Shown here in pieces: positions 1 through 10,732 of a DNA stretch of 64,000 nucleotides (position 1 is the stretch's first letter; each line of letters begins with the position of its first letter). The notes under the pieces were generated by a model that was not told where the DNA came from, made no database searches, and saw nothing but the letters and a program-made list of their open reading frames with translations. The position numbers were made by a program, and so were the translations under genes. Source of the stretch: CAVRUD01 sp963849635 (lineage in GTDB: Bacteria > Chloroflexota > Chloroflexia > Thermomicrobiales > UBA6265); NCBI GenBank assembly GCA_963849635.1, contig CAWKIA010000025.1:186001-250000 (forward strand), given 5' to 3'.

Positions 1-1
1 C

Positions 2-667
2 GAGGCCTGGGACTACTTCCTCAAGGGCAACGCTGTCTTCACCTACTCCTGGGGCGACGTGGCTGCCCTGGCGGTGGAGCGCGACTCATTCGTCAAGGGC
101 AAGGTTGGCACCGTTCCCCTGCCCGGCACGCTGGCATACACCAACCCGAAGACCGGTGAAGAGTACGTCGTCGAAACGCCGAATATCGTCGGCAACACGA
201 CCGGCGGCTCGTGGGCGGGCGTCATCCTGGCAGGTTCCGATGAGCCCGAGCTGGCCTACTATTTCCTCGCCCTGACCGCGACCGAACCGAAGCAGCGCTT
301 CTACGCCGGCCGCGGCACGGACGGCGTCGATCCGGGCCGACTCTCCCAGATCCCGTCCAATCTGGTGCCAGAGGGCACGGGTGATATCAACGACTTCGTC
401 AGCCAGGGTTGGGTCGCCCAAGACGCCGAGGAGTACGTCAAGGCGTACTACGACAACTACCAGAACCCGAACCAGTTGCCGTTCCTGCGCATCCCCGGTA
501 CGTTCGAGTACTGGACCTCGATGGACGACCAGCTCTCTGAGGCTGTCACCAGTAAGTCGACTCCGGCCGAGGCTCTGGCAGCGATGGCGGAGACCTTCCG
601 CGAGATCAACGAGCGCCTCGGCGTTGAGCAGCAGCTCGAGATCTACAAGAAGTCGCTCGGGCTGTAG
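2..667 (+). CDS. Sugar ABC transporter substrate-binding protein, C-terminal part
   Basis: The reading frame is open from base 2, so the 5' part lies outside the window; about 221 residues remain. The fragment looks like the C-terminal lobe of a family 1 extracellular solute-binding protein: an aromatic-rich stretch with SWGDVAAL, a TTGGSWAGV loop, a helix reading ELAYYFLALT, and a C-terminal helical tail with EALAAMAETFREINERLG. Such proteins capture sugar outside the membrane and deliver it to MalF/MalG-type permeases. Two such permeases follow on the same strand after 122 bp. The sugar cannot be named from this fragment; the downstream FGGY kinases suggest a pentose, polyol or related sugar. 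The signal peptide cannot be seen. Confidence 0.8.
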   Translation, partial: EAWDYFLKGNAVFTYSWGDVAALAVERDSFVKGKVGTVPLPGTLAYTNPKTGEEYVVETPNIVGNTTGGSWAGVILAGSDEPELAYYFLALTATEPKQRFYAGRGTDGVDPGRLSQIPSNLVPEGTGDINDFVSQGWVAQDAEEYVKAYYDNYQNPNQLPFLRIPGTFEYWTSMDDQLSEAVTSKSTPAEALAAMAETFREINERLGVEQQLEIYKKSLGL

Positions 668-789
668 CCCGTCCGCAGGTCACACGATTCCAGTCTATTG
701 GTGTTCGCTGAGCGAGGGCCGGACCAGTTCCGGCCCTCGTTTCCCATCAGAATCAGCGGCCACACGACCCTCACTGTGGAGGAGGCGCA

Positions 790-2373
790 ATGGCGCAGCA
801 GGAATTCGCCGGGCATGCGCCCATCGCACCCGTCCCGATGGAATCGACCGGCAGCCCCTCAATCGAAACGCATTTGGCACGGCGTGATTGGTCTGCCCGA
901 ATCGGCACCGTGCTGGTTCTGGCCCTTGGCGGTCTCTTTGCCTACACCCTGCCAGCGGTGTGGCTGGACGACGGCTCCTCGGTATCGATTCAGGATGCCA
1001 GCACCGCGATCACGTTCAAAAACGCCGGCTGGGTCATCACGCTCGGCTGGTTTGCGCTGGCACTGGCGATCATTGCCGCAATCGTCTTTCCCCGGACGGA
1101 ACGACTGATCCAGGCGCTGGCGGTCAGTGGTGGCTCGATTGCGGCGATGTTCATCCCGTTCTACATCAATAATCACTTGACCGATGTGGACGAAACGGCG
1201 TCGTCGCTCGGTACCGGCCTGGTCCTGGCGTGGATCTGCTATGGGATCGCCGCCGTTCTCCCGTGGCTGGGGATCTATGGTTGGGACCGCGGCACCACAT
1301 CGCTCAGACGAGACTGGTCGCGTTGGCTCTTCGTGCTACCTGCGGCATGCTGGCTCATCTTGCTGACGGTCTTTCCGCTCATCTATGCGTTTACCACCAG
1401 TCGTTATGTCTTCCGATATGGTCGAATCAGTCGCTACGTCGGCGGCGACAATTACAAGCGGTTGTTTGACACGGAATCGATCTGGTCAAATCTCGGATTA
1501 GCGGTTGTGGTCGCGGTGATCGCTGGTGGGGCGATCACCGCGGTGAGCCTCCTGGTGACGCTCGTCAGCAATCAGGAAGTGCGCCGGGCCGACGTCAGTC
1601 GCGCGCTGGGGTTATTCCCTCTGGCCGCCATCCCGGCGGCCATTATTTTCCTGACCCGTTCGATCCTGAATGACGACATCGGTGATCAACTCAATATCAC
1701 GTATTTCTTCGTCGCCTGCGCCGTTTCCATCGAGATGGTCCTCGGCTTTTTGATCGCTCTCCTGATGAACCGTGAGCTGCGCGGGCGGGGACTGCTCCGG
1801 GCCGTGATCACGCTGCCCATCTTCGCTACGCCGATCGCTCTCGGCTATCTCGCCCGGGCGATTTTCTATGAGGAAGGTGGCCCAATCAACGACACCCTCG
1901 ATACGTTCGGCATCTCCCCGCCATGGCTCTCCGATCCGGAATGGGCCCGAATCTCGACGATCTTGGTCGACGTCTGGCAGTGGACGCCGTTTGTCTTCAT
2001 CATCGCCCTCGCCGGCCTGCAAGGGCTGCCGCAGGACATCGTTGAGGCCTCGGAGGTCGACGGGTCGAGCGGATGGCAGGTGCTGCGTTACGTCATCCTG
2101 CCCCTGATGGCGCCGATCCTTTGGCTGATCTTCCTCTTGCGAGCGATTGACGCCTTCAAGGTGCTCGAAAGCGTCTCCGGACTGACGCTGGGTGGTCCGG
2201 GCCGGGCAACGAAGTACTACAGCATCCTCAACTACGAGACCGCGCGGGAAAACCTGAGCTACGGGGATGCCGCCGCCCAGGCCTTCCTCCTGCTCTTCAT
2301 AGTTATGGTGCTGGTATCTCTCGTTTGGGGTCGGATTCGCCACATCTACGACGTTGAGGGGGTCCGATCATGA
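790..2373 (+). CDS. Sugar ABC transporter permease (MalF type) with extended N-terminus
   Basis: Inner-membrane permease of 527 residues. The C-terminal half carries the binding-protein-dependent permease domain with the EAA-type loop (EASEVDGSSGWQVLRYVILP, about residues 418-437) that contacts the ATPase. The first about 170 residues add roughly four hydrophobic segments before the usual MalF core, making it longer than the 290-320 residues typical of sugar permeases; MalF of enteric bacteria also has extra N-terminal segments. The ATG at 790 has a strong Shine-Dalgarno (GGAGGAGG). Its stop overlaps the next permease start (ATGA), so the two are translationally coupled. No ATPase gene is next to it; many such systems share one MsmK/MalK-type ATPase encoded elsewhere. 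Confidence 0.88.
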   Translation: MAQQEFAGHAPIAPVPMESTGSPSIETHLARRDWSARIGTVLVLALGGLFAYTLPAVWLDDGSSVSIQDASTAITFKNAGWVITLGWFALALAIIAAIVFPRTERLIQALAVSGGSIAAMFIPFYINNHLTDVDETASSLGTGLVLAWICYGIAAVLPWLGIYGWDRGTTSLRRDWSRWLFVLPAACWLILLTVFPLIYAFTTSRYVFRYGRISRYVGGDNYKRLFDTESIWSNLGLAVVVAVIAGGAITAVSLLVTLVSNQEVRRADVSRALGLFPLAAIPAAIIFLTRSILNDDIGDQLNITYFFVACAVSIEMVLGFLIALLMNRELRGRGLLRAVITLPIFATPIALGYLARAIFYEEGGPINDTLDTFGISPPWLSDPEWARISTILVDVWQWTPFVFIIALAGLQGLPQDIVEASEVDGSSGWQVLRYVILPLMAPILWLIFLLRAIDAFKVLESVSGLTLGGPGRATKYYSILNYETARENLSYGDAAAQAFLLLFIVMVLVSLVWGRIRHIYDVEGVRS

Positions 2374-3266
2374 GCCAGTCAACCCTGCCGCGCATCCAAG
2401 ACCCAGGCGTAGCCATTCGACGCAATAAGGCCATTCGTCGTCGGATCACGTCGGTTCTGATCGCCGTGATCATGGCCGTGTTGCTCCTGTGGACCCTCTT
2501 CCCGTTCTACTGGGCGTTTATCAGCTCGATCAAGAATCCATCCGATAACTATGGCAACAAGTGGTTGCCATTCGTCTCATTCGAACCGACCCTGAAGCCT
2601 TGGCGAGATCTGTGGAGCATCCGCGAGATCAGAGAGTCGATGCTGAATAGCTCGATCGTGGCCGTTGGCGCGGCCACCGTCGCAGTGGTCTTAGGTGCGA
2701 CCGCCGCCTACGGCATCGCCCGGTTCCGTTTCTTCCGACCCCAGAACGGAAGCCTGACCACATGGTTTCTCTCGCAGCGCGTTCTGCCACCAGTCGTCTT
2801 CGTCACACCCTACTTCTTGATCATGCGCGAGCTCAGCCTGACCAACACCGTCTGGGCGCTGATCCTCGTCAACGCGACCTTCAACCTGCCCTTCCCGGTC
2901 ATCATCCTCACCCAGATGTTCCGCGAGGTCCCGCTGGAGCTGGAAGAGGCGGCTCAGGTCGATGGTGCCTCTCGCCTGAGCATCTTCCTCAAAATCGCAG
3001 TACCGCTTGTTTTGCCTGGCATCGTGGTGAGCTGGGTGCTCTGCCTGGCCTTCTCCTGGAACGAGTTTCTGTTCGGCTTTGCCATGACGATCGATAAGGC
3101 TCGCCCGGTGACCGTCTTCCTGGCCGGCGGCGACCAAACGAGGGGCGTCGACTTCCAGGCGATCGGCACGCGCATGCTCCTGGTGGCATCGGTCCCGCTG
3201 ATCGCTGCCCTCGCCGTCCAGCGGTACATCGTGCGCGGGCTCTCGCTCGGAGCGGTCAAGGGGTGA
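2370..3266 (+). CDS. Sugar ABC transporter permease (MalG type)
   Basis: Second membrane subunit, 298 residues, with about six predicted membrane segments. The EAA loop reads EEAAQVDGASRLSIFLKIAV (about residues 193-212), followed by LPLVLPG-like and SWNEFLFGF segments typical of the MalG/UgpE branch. The N-terminus has a basic cytoplasmic stretch (RRNKAIRRRITS) before the first hydrophobic helix. It starts inside the last codon of the upstream permease (ATGA overlap) and its own stop overlaps the GTG of the following kinase. Transport and phosphorylation genes therefore form one tightly packed operon. Confidence 0.9.
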   Translation: MSQSTLPRIQDPGVAIRRNKAIRRRITSVLIAVIMAVLLLWTLFPFYWAFISSIKNPSDNYGNKWLPFVSFEPTLKPWRDLWSIREIRESMLNSSIVAVGAATVAVVLGATAAYGIARFRFFRPQNGSLTTWFLSQRVLPPVVFVTPYFLIMRELSLTNTVWALILVNATFNLPFPVIILTQMFREVPLELEEAAQVDGASRLSIFLKIAVPLVLPGIVVSWVLCLAFSWNEFLFGFAMTIDKARPVTVFLAGGDQTRGVDFQAIGTRMLLVASVPLIAALAVQRYIVRGLSLGAVKG

Positions 3267-4854
3267 CCGGACCCGCCCGCCAGCAAGAGGCGTTGCTCCT
3301 GGGGATCGACGTCGGCTCGACGAACGTCAAGGCCGCAGTATTCGATCGGACTGGCAGCCAGGTCGCGCTTGGCAGCGCCCCGATGATGACCCATGTGCCA
3401 CGGCCAGGCCGGGCGCACTACCTGCCCGAGGAGATCTGGCAGCAGGTGGTCCGGGCAGTGCGGACAGCTCTGGAGGACCTTTCGCTTACGCAACGCGCGG
3501 CAATCTCCGGCGTCTCAGTCGCAAGCATCGGCGAATCCGGAGTACCGCTGGACAAGCACGGCGAGCCGGTCCATGAGGTGATCGCCTGGTTCGATACCCG
3601 GACGCGACCACAGGTGGACTGGCTGACCCGGCGGTTCGGTCGCGATGACCTGTTTGACATCACCGGACTCTCCCTCCAGCCGATCTGGTCGCTCTGCAAA
3701 CTGCTGTGGCTCAAGGAAGAGGCGCCCGATGCCTGGCGCAGGACCGCGCGTTGGCTGCATGTGGCCGACTACATCGCCTACCGGCTCTGCGGTGTACCGG
3801 CGACGGACTTCTCCCTGGCATCGCGCACTTGCGCACTCGATATCACCGCCCGGGTCTGGCACGAAGAGCATCCTCCGAGCGTGCGACGTCGATGTCGGAA
3901 TCCTCGCGCCTCTCGTCGAAAGCGGGACCCGGCTCGATACAGTCACCTTGGAGGCGTCACAGGCGACCGGCCTGCCCACCTCGGCCGTGGTCTGCGCGGG
4001 TGGCCACGATCACGTCGTCGGCGCCCTTGGCGCGGGAGTGACCGCGCCGGGACAACTGCTCAACTCGCTGGGCACGGCCGAGGCGATGTTTCTGCCGCTG
4101 GATTCACCGATTCCCGATCCCCAGATGGGCATCGATGGCTATGCCCAGGGATGCCACGTCGTGCCCGATACCTACTACGTCTTCGCCAGCCAGTACACGT
4201 CCGGGGCGTCGATTACCTGGTTTACCGAAGTCTTCGGGGACAACCTACCGATCGACGCATTGGTCGCCGAAGCGGCGGAGATCCCACCGGGCAGCTATGG
4301 GGTGTCGTTCCTGCCCCACCTGCGGTTGGCCAATCCTCCGTACGATGACCCTCGCTCGCGCGGTGCGTTCGTTGGGTTGCACACCGATACCGGGCGCGGC
4401 GCCCTGTTCCGGGCGGTGCTGGAGGGTCTGGCGCTGGAGTCCCGTCAGTCACTTCAGGGTCTGGAGCGGTATGGTGGCGTGACGATGCCCAAACACGCAA
4501 TCGCGATCGGCGGCAGCAGCCGCAACCAACTGCTCATGCAGATCAAGGCGTCGTCGCTCGGGTTGCCATTTGTGATCTCCGACATCTCGGAGGCGACCGC
4601 GTTGGGGGCCGCCATGCTCGGCGGGATCGGCGCCAGGGTGTACCGCGACACGGCTGACGCCGTATCGACTGTCGCCGTCGCGGGCCACCGAGATCGAACC
4701 CCAACCAAGGGAGGCGCGGATCTACGATCGCCTATACTCCGGGGTCTTTCGTCAGCTCTACCCGGCGATACGCGGCCTGAGTCATGCAATCGACGACTTC
4801 CTGACCGACTCAGCAGAGGCTCAGGAGCCCACCACCGATCGAGAGGCAGAGTGA
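3263..4854 (+). CDS. FGGY-family carbohydrate kinase 1 (two frameshifts)
   Basis: Phosphorylates an incoming sugar with ATP. The GTG start overlaps the permease stop. The N-terminal FGGY phosphate-binding loop is visible (GIDVGSTNVKAAVFD, about residues 11-25), and the C-terminal domain has the AIGGSSRN loop. The protein is split over three frames. Near 3869 one extra base moves the frame (before RACDVDVGILAP). Near 4680 another extra base restores ATEIEPQPREARIYDRLYSG and the true end at 4852-4854. Repaired length is about 530 residues. The substrate motif reads VASIGESGVPLD, unlike the QMHG or QQHG of xylulokinases, so the substrate is uncertain. Its stop overlaps the next kinase start (GTGA). 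The breaks are probably sequence errors. Confidence 0.78.
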
Positions 4855-6384
4855 CTTCCCCGCCCCAGCTCGTTGGCATCGACCTCGGAACGTCGTCGGT
4901 CAAGGTGGTCGTCGTTGATCCATCCGGGGTGGTAACAGGCTCTTCGTCAGCGCATTACCCCATCCTCCGACCCGAGCCGCTCTTCGCGGAGCAGGAGCCC
5001 GGCGCCTGGTGGCAGGCGACGGTCACGGCAACTCGCGCCGCGCTTGAGGCCGCTGGCCGCCCGGCCGTCGCCGCGATCGGGGTCACCGGCCAGATGCATG
5101 GCACCGTGCTCCTGGGCGAGGAGGACGAACCAGTTTGCCCCGCGATCATCTGGGCCGACGGCCGTAGCGCCAGCGCGGCCAAGCAGCTTACCGAAGAGAT
5201 CGGCGCAGCGCGGCTGATCGAGCTGGCCGGCAGCCCGGTGGCGCCCGGATTTCAAGCGGCCACGCTGCGCTGGCTTCGGACGCACCGGCCCGACCTGCTC
5301 GATCGAACACGACGAGTGACGACGCCGGGCGGCTACATCCGATTCCAACTCACCGGTCAGCACTCGATCGATCCGAGCGATGCGTCAGGCACCCTGCTGT
5401 TCGACGTTCGCCGGCGGGAATGGGCCGCCGAGATCGTGAACTCGACGGGAGTCAGCCAGGACGCACTCCCGGATGTGTTCCCATCGTCGGGATTCGCCGG
5501 GGTTCTGACCGCGCGTGCTGGAGAGGCATTGGGGATCCCGCCTGGAACCCCAGTGGCCACTGGCGGCGCCGATGCGGCCTGCGCCGCCCTTGGTTGCGGC
5601 GTGGTTGATTCAGATTCACTGCTCTTGACATTCAGTACCGGCGCGCAGGTATTGCTGCCGCGCTATGAGGTCGCTACCGACCACCTTGGACGGCTCCACA
5701 CCTTCTGCTCCGTATTGGAGCCGGGAGCGGCGAGCCCAGGCTGGTACACGATGGGCGCCACCCTCACGGCCGGGATGGCGCTCACCTGGCTATCAGAGCA
5801 GATCTTTCAAGCTCCAATCGTCCGCGGAGACGACAGCCGAGATGGTCGCCGCTGCCGAGGACGTTCCGCCCGGAAGTCGGGGGCTCATCTTCTTGCCGTA
5901 CCTCATCGGGGAGCGGACCCCACATATGGACCCCAGCGCGCGAGGCGTCTTCCTCGGACTCTCCGCCGCCCATGGCCGCGCCGAGTTGGTCCGCGCCACG
6001 ATCGAGGGGATCGCGTTCGCCGCCTACGACGCTTATCTCGCCCTGCGGTCGCTCGGTGGCGCACCGGAGCGGATCTACCTGGCAGGCGGCGGCGCCCGAT
6101 TCCGCATCTGGCGGCAGGCAGTCGCAGACCTATTCGGGTTACCTGTCGTCGCCCTGGAAGGCGAAGACCACACGGCGATTGGAGCTGCGATCCTGGCCGG
6201 AGCCGCGGCCGGCCTGCACGATCCGATTGTCGCGGCCAGGGCGTGGCGAACGGAAGCCGGGACGACGATGCCAATCGACGGCAACCGTGCGCTCTACCAG
6301 GATCTGTTCGGCATCTTTCAGCGGACGTACCAGTCGTTACAAGCGGATATGGGGTTTCTGGCGGATTTGGCAAGCAACGGTTGA
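4851..6384 (+). CDS. xylB: FGGY-family kinase 2, probable xylulokinase (one frameshift)
   Basis: Probable D-xylulose kinase feeding xylulose 5-phosphate to the pentose phosphate pathway. Start is GTG at 4851, overlapping the stop of kinase 1. The nucleotide motif GIDLGTSSVKVVVVD is near residue 9, and the xylulokinase-type substrate loop TGQMHGTVLL is near residue 80. The C-terminal domain has LPYLIGERTPHMDPSARG and LAGGGARFRIWRQ. A single extra base near 5810 moves the frame between QIFQAP and AETTAEMVAAAEDVPPGS. Repaired length is about 510 residues, normal for XylB. It is the last gene of the transporter operon. The family call is firm; the exact sugar is an inference from the loop motif. 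Confidence 0.8.
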
Positions 6385-6449
6385 CCACGCCTTCTTGTCG
6401 CTCGTGCCGTTAGCCCCGGGCACCAAGAACGCGGTCGCCCGACGTCCGA

Positions 6450-7899
6450 TCACTCCACGCTTGCTAGCGCCTCGGCCACAAGCCGCTCCCGCTCTCTATC
6501 TGCCGACTCGATCCTCCGTTGCAGCGCCGCGAGCCAGGAATCGTGGGTGGAAAGCAACTCCTCCTCACGCCCGAGGTATTCCCTGGTCCGCGCCGGCGAA
6601 GGGGTGCCGGTACTGGTGCGGCGCTCCAGGAATCTTCGCGGCGCAAGGTAGCGACTGATGGCCTCGAACTCAACCGCGAGTTCCCGTCCGATCACCATGA
6701 GCGCGGCCGCGTCGATCATCTGGGTGTTGATGCCGCTGGCTTCGATCTCGTCGGCGATGGCACGGTTGACCGCCATCGCCGCGATGTTGGCGGCCGAGAC
6801 CGGGTCGAGCCCTTCCGTCTCCATCAGGAAGATGGACAGGTCGCTGGTGGTCGTGTGCCCCTTGCCAGCGACGTTCGCCAGGTATGCTCGGTTGACTTCG
6901 AGCCCGGTTGTCAGCAGATCGTTGGTTTCGCTCATCACCGCCGTCGCCATTCGCACCGCGGAGACCGCTGCCAAGGCGATGGCGTCGAGCGTCTGTCCAG
7001 GTGGTTCGTAGCCGAGGGCTGCCGCCGCCCGTTCACACGCCGTTGCGCTCGCGGCGGCCGATTCGGCATTCGCGATGAGCCGGTCCAGGCCGGTGGGATT
7101 GACGAACTGAGGTAATCCTGGTTCGCGGACCGTCCAGGCATCTGTCAACTGGAAACTTGCCGGATTGGTTCGCAGCCACTCGCCGAGTTCAGCCCACGAA
7201 GCGGCGCACCGGATGAACGACGGCGGCGGCCGCCTGGCCGATTGCGACGATGTGATCGACGGCAATGACCGCATCGAAAGTGTTGTCGGCGGGTCCATTG
7301 AAACCGAGCAGATCAGCCGTTCGCTCGCGCTCGATCGGCAGGCTGGTCCCGGCCATGGCCACCGACCCTAGGGGGCACTTGTTCATCTCTTCGAGGGAGA
7401 GTTGCAGGCTGCCCGCCGCTCGCCCCAATGGGGCGATCAGGCCGCCCAGGTAGTGACCCAGGGTCGTTGCCTGGGCCGGACGGCCCGCCACCATTGCTGG
7501 CATCGTCGTGGCGGCGTGCTGTCCCGCCAGATCGATCACCGTCCGCCGGAGTTCGGATAGCGAGCGGGCCAGGGTGATGGATTCGCGCCGCAGGCCTAGC
7601 CGGACCAGCGTCGCCGTCGTGTCGAAGCGGCTGCGCGCCACTGATACGGTCCCGACCACGCCCGCGGGTGTCAAGGCATCAACCCGTTCATCGAAGCGAG
7701 CAACGAGGTCGGCGAGGCTGCCAAATGTGCCGGAAAGTGGGTTGCGCGATACACCGTCGAGCGCCGTGAGCAATGCCGCCAGCACGGCATCGTCGATGAT
7801 GCCCACATCCTGGAGCATGATCACGTGAGCAGTTGCGATCTCACCGAGATCTCGCCAGGGATCGGGCAACGAACCTGGCATCGTTATGGATTCACTCAT
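6450..7899 (-). CDS. Argininosuccinate lyase/fumarase superfamily homologue with degenerate active site (one frameshift)
   Basis: About 483 residues after joining two frames near 7205 (one extra base). The fold family is clear: VSVARSRFDTTATLVRL matches the GRSRNDQ region of argininosuccinate lyase, and PLGSVAMAGTSLPIERERTA matches PLGSGALAGT-PIDRE. Two hallmark catalytic elements are changed. The TH-Q-AQP segment reads MVAGRPAQATTLGHY, so the His is absent. The signature loop GSSIMPQKKNP reads REPGLPQFVNP, so the catalytic Ser and Lys are absent. It is therefore unlikely to be a working ArgH. It starts 9 bp after the 3-hydroxyacyl-CoA dehydrogenase stop, suggesting one operon. Function is unknown; a changed reaction or a non-enzymatic role are both possible. 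Confidence 0.7.
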
Positions 7900-7908
7900 G
7901 GATAACCG

Positions 7909-8844
7909 CTAGTCCTCCGACTCGGTCGAGGGCTGCGGACCGCGGAGAAAAGTGGGTTCGAGATAGGCGGGATGGGGATAACTGTAGAACCCCTTTCCGG
8001 TCTTCTCACCAAGTTCACCGGCGGCGATCTTGGTACCCAGGATGGGAGAGACCCGGTCGGTCGGGTCTTTTGTTACCGCCACGTAGGAGGCCTCGATGTC
8101 GGAGACGACATCCAGCCCAACCATGTCCATGATTCCGAACGGCCCGCTGGCGGTGCCGAAAAAGCCCATCCAGAGCCGATCGACGTCCTCGGGCGAGGCA
8201 TGCCCCTCATCGACGACCCGCAGCGACTCCCGCTTCACCGCCCGCCAGACGCGGTTGATGATGAAGCCCATGCTTTCGCCCTGAACCACCGCGGTGATCA
8301 ACCCCAGGGAGCGGCCGAAGTCGACCGCCAGGTCGATCACCATCTGATCGGTGTGGCCACAGCTCATCACTTCCAGCATCTCGCGCTGCCGGATGGGCGA
8401 GAAGAAGTGCATGTTGACCAGGCGCTGGGGACGGGTGACAGCCTCCACCAGCCTGCCCGAAGGCAATGACGACGAGTTCGTGGCCAGGATCGCGTCCGGT
8501 GCCAGCCGATCGAGTTCGGCGAAGACCGTCAATTTGGTTGGCAAATGCTCACGGACCGCCTCGATCACGAGGTCTGCCCCGGCTACCGCATCCTCCAGGG
8601 ATGTCGCCGTTCGGACGCGGCCAATCAAGCCGGGGACATCCCACTCCTTTCCGGTCTCGGCCAGAAACTGCGGTAGCTCATCGCGCATCTTGCCCAGGGC
8701 CCTCTCGACGGCCCCATCCATCGCGTCGTAGAGGGCCACGTTCCGGCCGCTGTTGGCGGTCCGGGCCGCGATCTGCCACCCCATCGTGCCGGCGCCGATG
8801 ACGGCGACTCGTGTGATGGCGGAGCTTATTCCGGCGTCAGTCAT
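7909..8844 (-). CDS. 3-hydroxyacyl-CoA dehydrogenase family protein
   Basis: NAD-dependent oxidation of a 3-hydroxyacyl-CoA or related 3-hydroxy acid. The Rossmann motif VAVIGAGTMGWQIA lies near residue 15. The TNSSSLPSGRL segment and the HFFSP motif with the catalytic His follow, then the C-terminal helical domain (NRVWRAVKRESLRVVDEG and GPFGIMDMVGLDVV). I chose the ATG at 8844 (311 residues) because GGGGAG lies six bases upstream; a longer frame begins at 8907 without such a site. It is the first gene of a two-gene minus-strand operon with the degenerate lyase, and it diverges from the kinase at 9007. The substrate is not evident; hydroxybutyryl-CoA is the family default. Confidence 0.85.
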   Translation of the reverse strand: MTDAGISSAITRVAVIGAGTMGWQIAARTANSGRNVALYDAMDGAVERALGKMRDELPQFLAETGKEWDVPGLIGRVRTATSLEDAVAGADLVIEAVREHLPTKLTVFAELDRLAPDAILATNSSSLPSGRLVEAVTRPQRLVNMHFFSPIRQREMLEVMSCGHTDQMVIDLAVDFGRSLGLITAVVQGESMGFIINRVWRAVKRESLRVVDEGHASPEDVDRLWMGFFGTASGPFGIMDMVGLDVVSDIEASYVAVTKDPTDRVSPILGTKIAAGELGEKTGKGFYSYPHPAYLEPTFLRGPQPSTESED

Positions 8845-9006
8845 TCGTATCTCCCCTGCTCGTTCCGGCAGAAATCCGTCTGCTCGGTAGTCTGCCACGA
8901 CAGGCATCTCCCGTCTGTCGTGTTCAACTGTTCTCTTCCCCGATTCCTGGAAATCCCTCTGCTATGATCGCCCTCCTATCAAGGATCTCGGGAGAGGACA
9001 ACGTAC

Positions 9007-10567
9007 ATGGCTGGCCAGTTGCTGTTGGGTGTCGACATCGGGACCTACAGCGCCAAGGGCGTTGTCTGCACGCCCGGCGGCGAGGTTCTGGCTACGCATA
9101 CCGTCGAGCACGAACTCATCGTTCCCCGCCCCGGCTGGGCCGAGCATGACCCCGAGGTCGTCTGGTGGGGCGGATTCGTCACAATCTGCCGGGAACTGCT
9201 GTCGGGGAAGTTCAGCGGTGAGGACATCGGCGCCGTCGCGGTCAGCGGCATCGGCGCCTGCCTGCTGCCGGTGGACATCAACGGCAATCCGCTGCGGTCC
9301 GGCGATCCTCTACGGCATTGATACCCGGGCAACCGAGGAGATCGCCCTCCTGAACGACCGCTACGGCGAGGACGCGCTGTTCGACCTGGGCGGGATGGCC
9401 CTTACCGCGCAGGCGATCGGGCCAAAAATTCTCTGGCTCCGCCGCAACGAGCCCGAAATCTGGGCAAGAACCCATAAGCTCCATTCTGCCGCCGGCTTCC
9501 TCGTTCTCCGCCTAACCGGCGAGCACGTGATGGACCGGCACACCGCCTCCTACTACAACCCGCTCGTTGACCTCCGAAGGTTGGAATGGGACGAGCGGTT
9601 CATGGAGCCGATCACGGAGCGAGAAAAGCTGCCCCGGCTGCTGTGGTCCAGTGAGATCGCTGGCGAAGTGACAAGGTCGGCGGCGGAGATCACGGGATTG
9701 CGCCCAGGAACGCCGGTTACGGCCGGTACGATCGACGCGGCGGCCGAGGCGATCAGCGTCGGGGTGATCAACCCCGGTGACATGATGTGCATGTACGGCA
9801 CGACGATGTTCTTCATCAACGTCACCGATCGGCCGGTGCCCGATCCGCGCATGTGGGCCACGGGCTTTCTGTTGCCGGGCCTGTTCGACATCGCCGGCGG
9901 ACTTTCAACCACAGGCGCGCTGACCCGCTGGTTCCGCGACAACCTTGCCCCGCTCGAGATGGCAACCCAGGCCGCGGGAGGTGCAAACGCCTACGCCAGT
10001 CTGGCCGCTCAGGCCGAGTCGATTTCGCCTGGCTCGGACGGGCTCGTTTGCCTGCCCTTCTTTAGCGGTGAGCGCACGCCAATCAACGACCCTCTCGCCC
10101 GGGGCATGTTCGCCGGCCTCGACCTGACGCATACCCGGGCGCACCTGTATCGCTCCGTGCTGGAAGGGACCGCCTTCGGCGTGCGCCACAACCTGGAAGT
10201 GATGGCCGCGATGGGCGCCGCGCCAAAGCGACTGGTCGCGGTCGGCGGCGGCGCGAAAAACCGACTGTGGCTCCAGATCGTTTCGGATGCCGGCAATGTC
10301 CCTCAGGTGATCCCGGAGCGAACGATCGGCGCCGCCTATGGCGACGCCTTTCTCGCCGGTCTGGGCAGCGGCATCATTCCCAACCTCGATGCCTTAGAAC
10401 GGGACTGGGTCTCGATCGCTGAGATCCTGGAACCGCGGCCGGAGATCACCGCGGCATACCTGCCCTACATCGAGATATCCCGGGCACTGTACGAGCAGAC
10501 GAAGGACCAGATGCACACGCTCGCCCATCTCGGACAGCGACCACGGTCGCCTGCCGGAGCTGGTTAA
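9007..10567 (+). CDS. FGGY-family carbohydrate kinase 3 (one frameshift)
   Basis: About 519 residues after repair. The ATG at 9007 follows a GGGAGAGGA ribosome-binding site. The phosphate-binding loop GVDIGTYSAKGVVCTPGG is near residue 8. The second domain has AGTIDAAAEAISVGV and YGTTMFFINVT, and the C-terminal domain has LPFFSGERTPINDPLARG and AVGGGAKNRLWLQI. One extra base near 9297 separates NPLR from PAILYGIDTRATEE. The substrate loop reads SGIGACLLPVD, different from kinases 1, 2 and 4, so it may act on another sugar or polyol. It is divergent from the dehydrogenase-lyase operon, with a 160-bp shared upstream region. Confidence 0.82.
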
Positions 10568-10645
10568 GCAGCCTCCCTGCCCAGGATTACGGAGATGCCG
10601 GCCGCGCGAGATATATTTTGGCTTGCCAGTGTGCCTCTGAGGGCA

Positions 10646-10674
10646 TTGCCTTTGACCGCGCCGCGGTGTAGGGT
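10646..10674 (+). promoter_or_regulatory. Putative promoter of the glycine-rich protein gene
   Basis: TTGCCT and TAGGGT separated by 17 bp, about 58 bp before the start codon. The TAGGNT -10 form recurs at other strong candidate promoters in this window. Confidence 0.5.
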
Positions 10675-10732
10675 GGTGGATGGAATGCACAATCAGGTCC
10701 AAGGTCGTTGGGCCAGTGGAGGGGACAATCTG

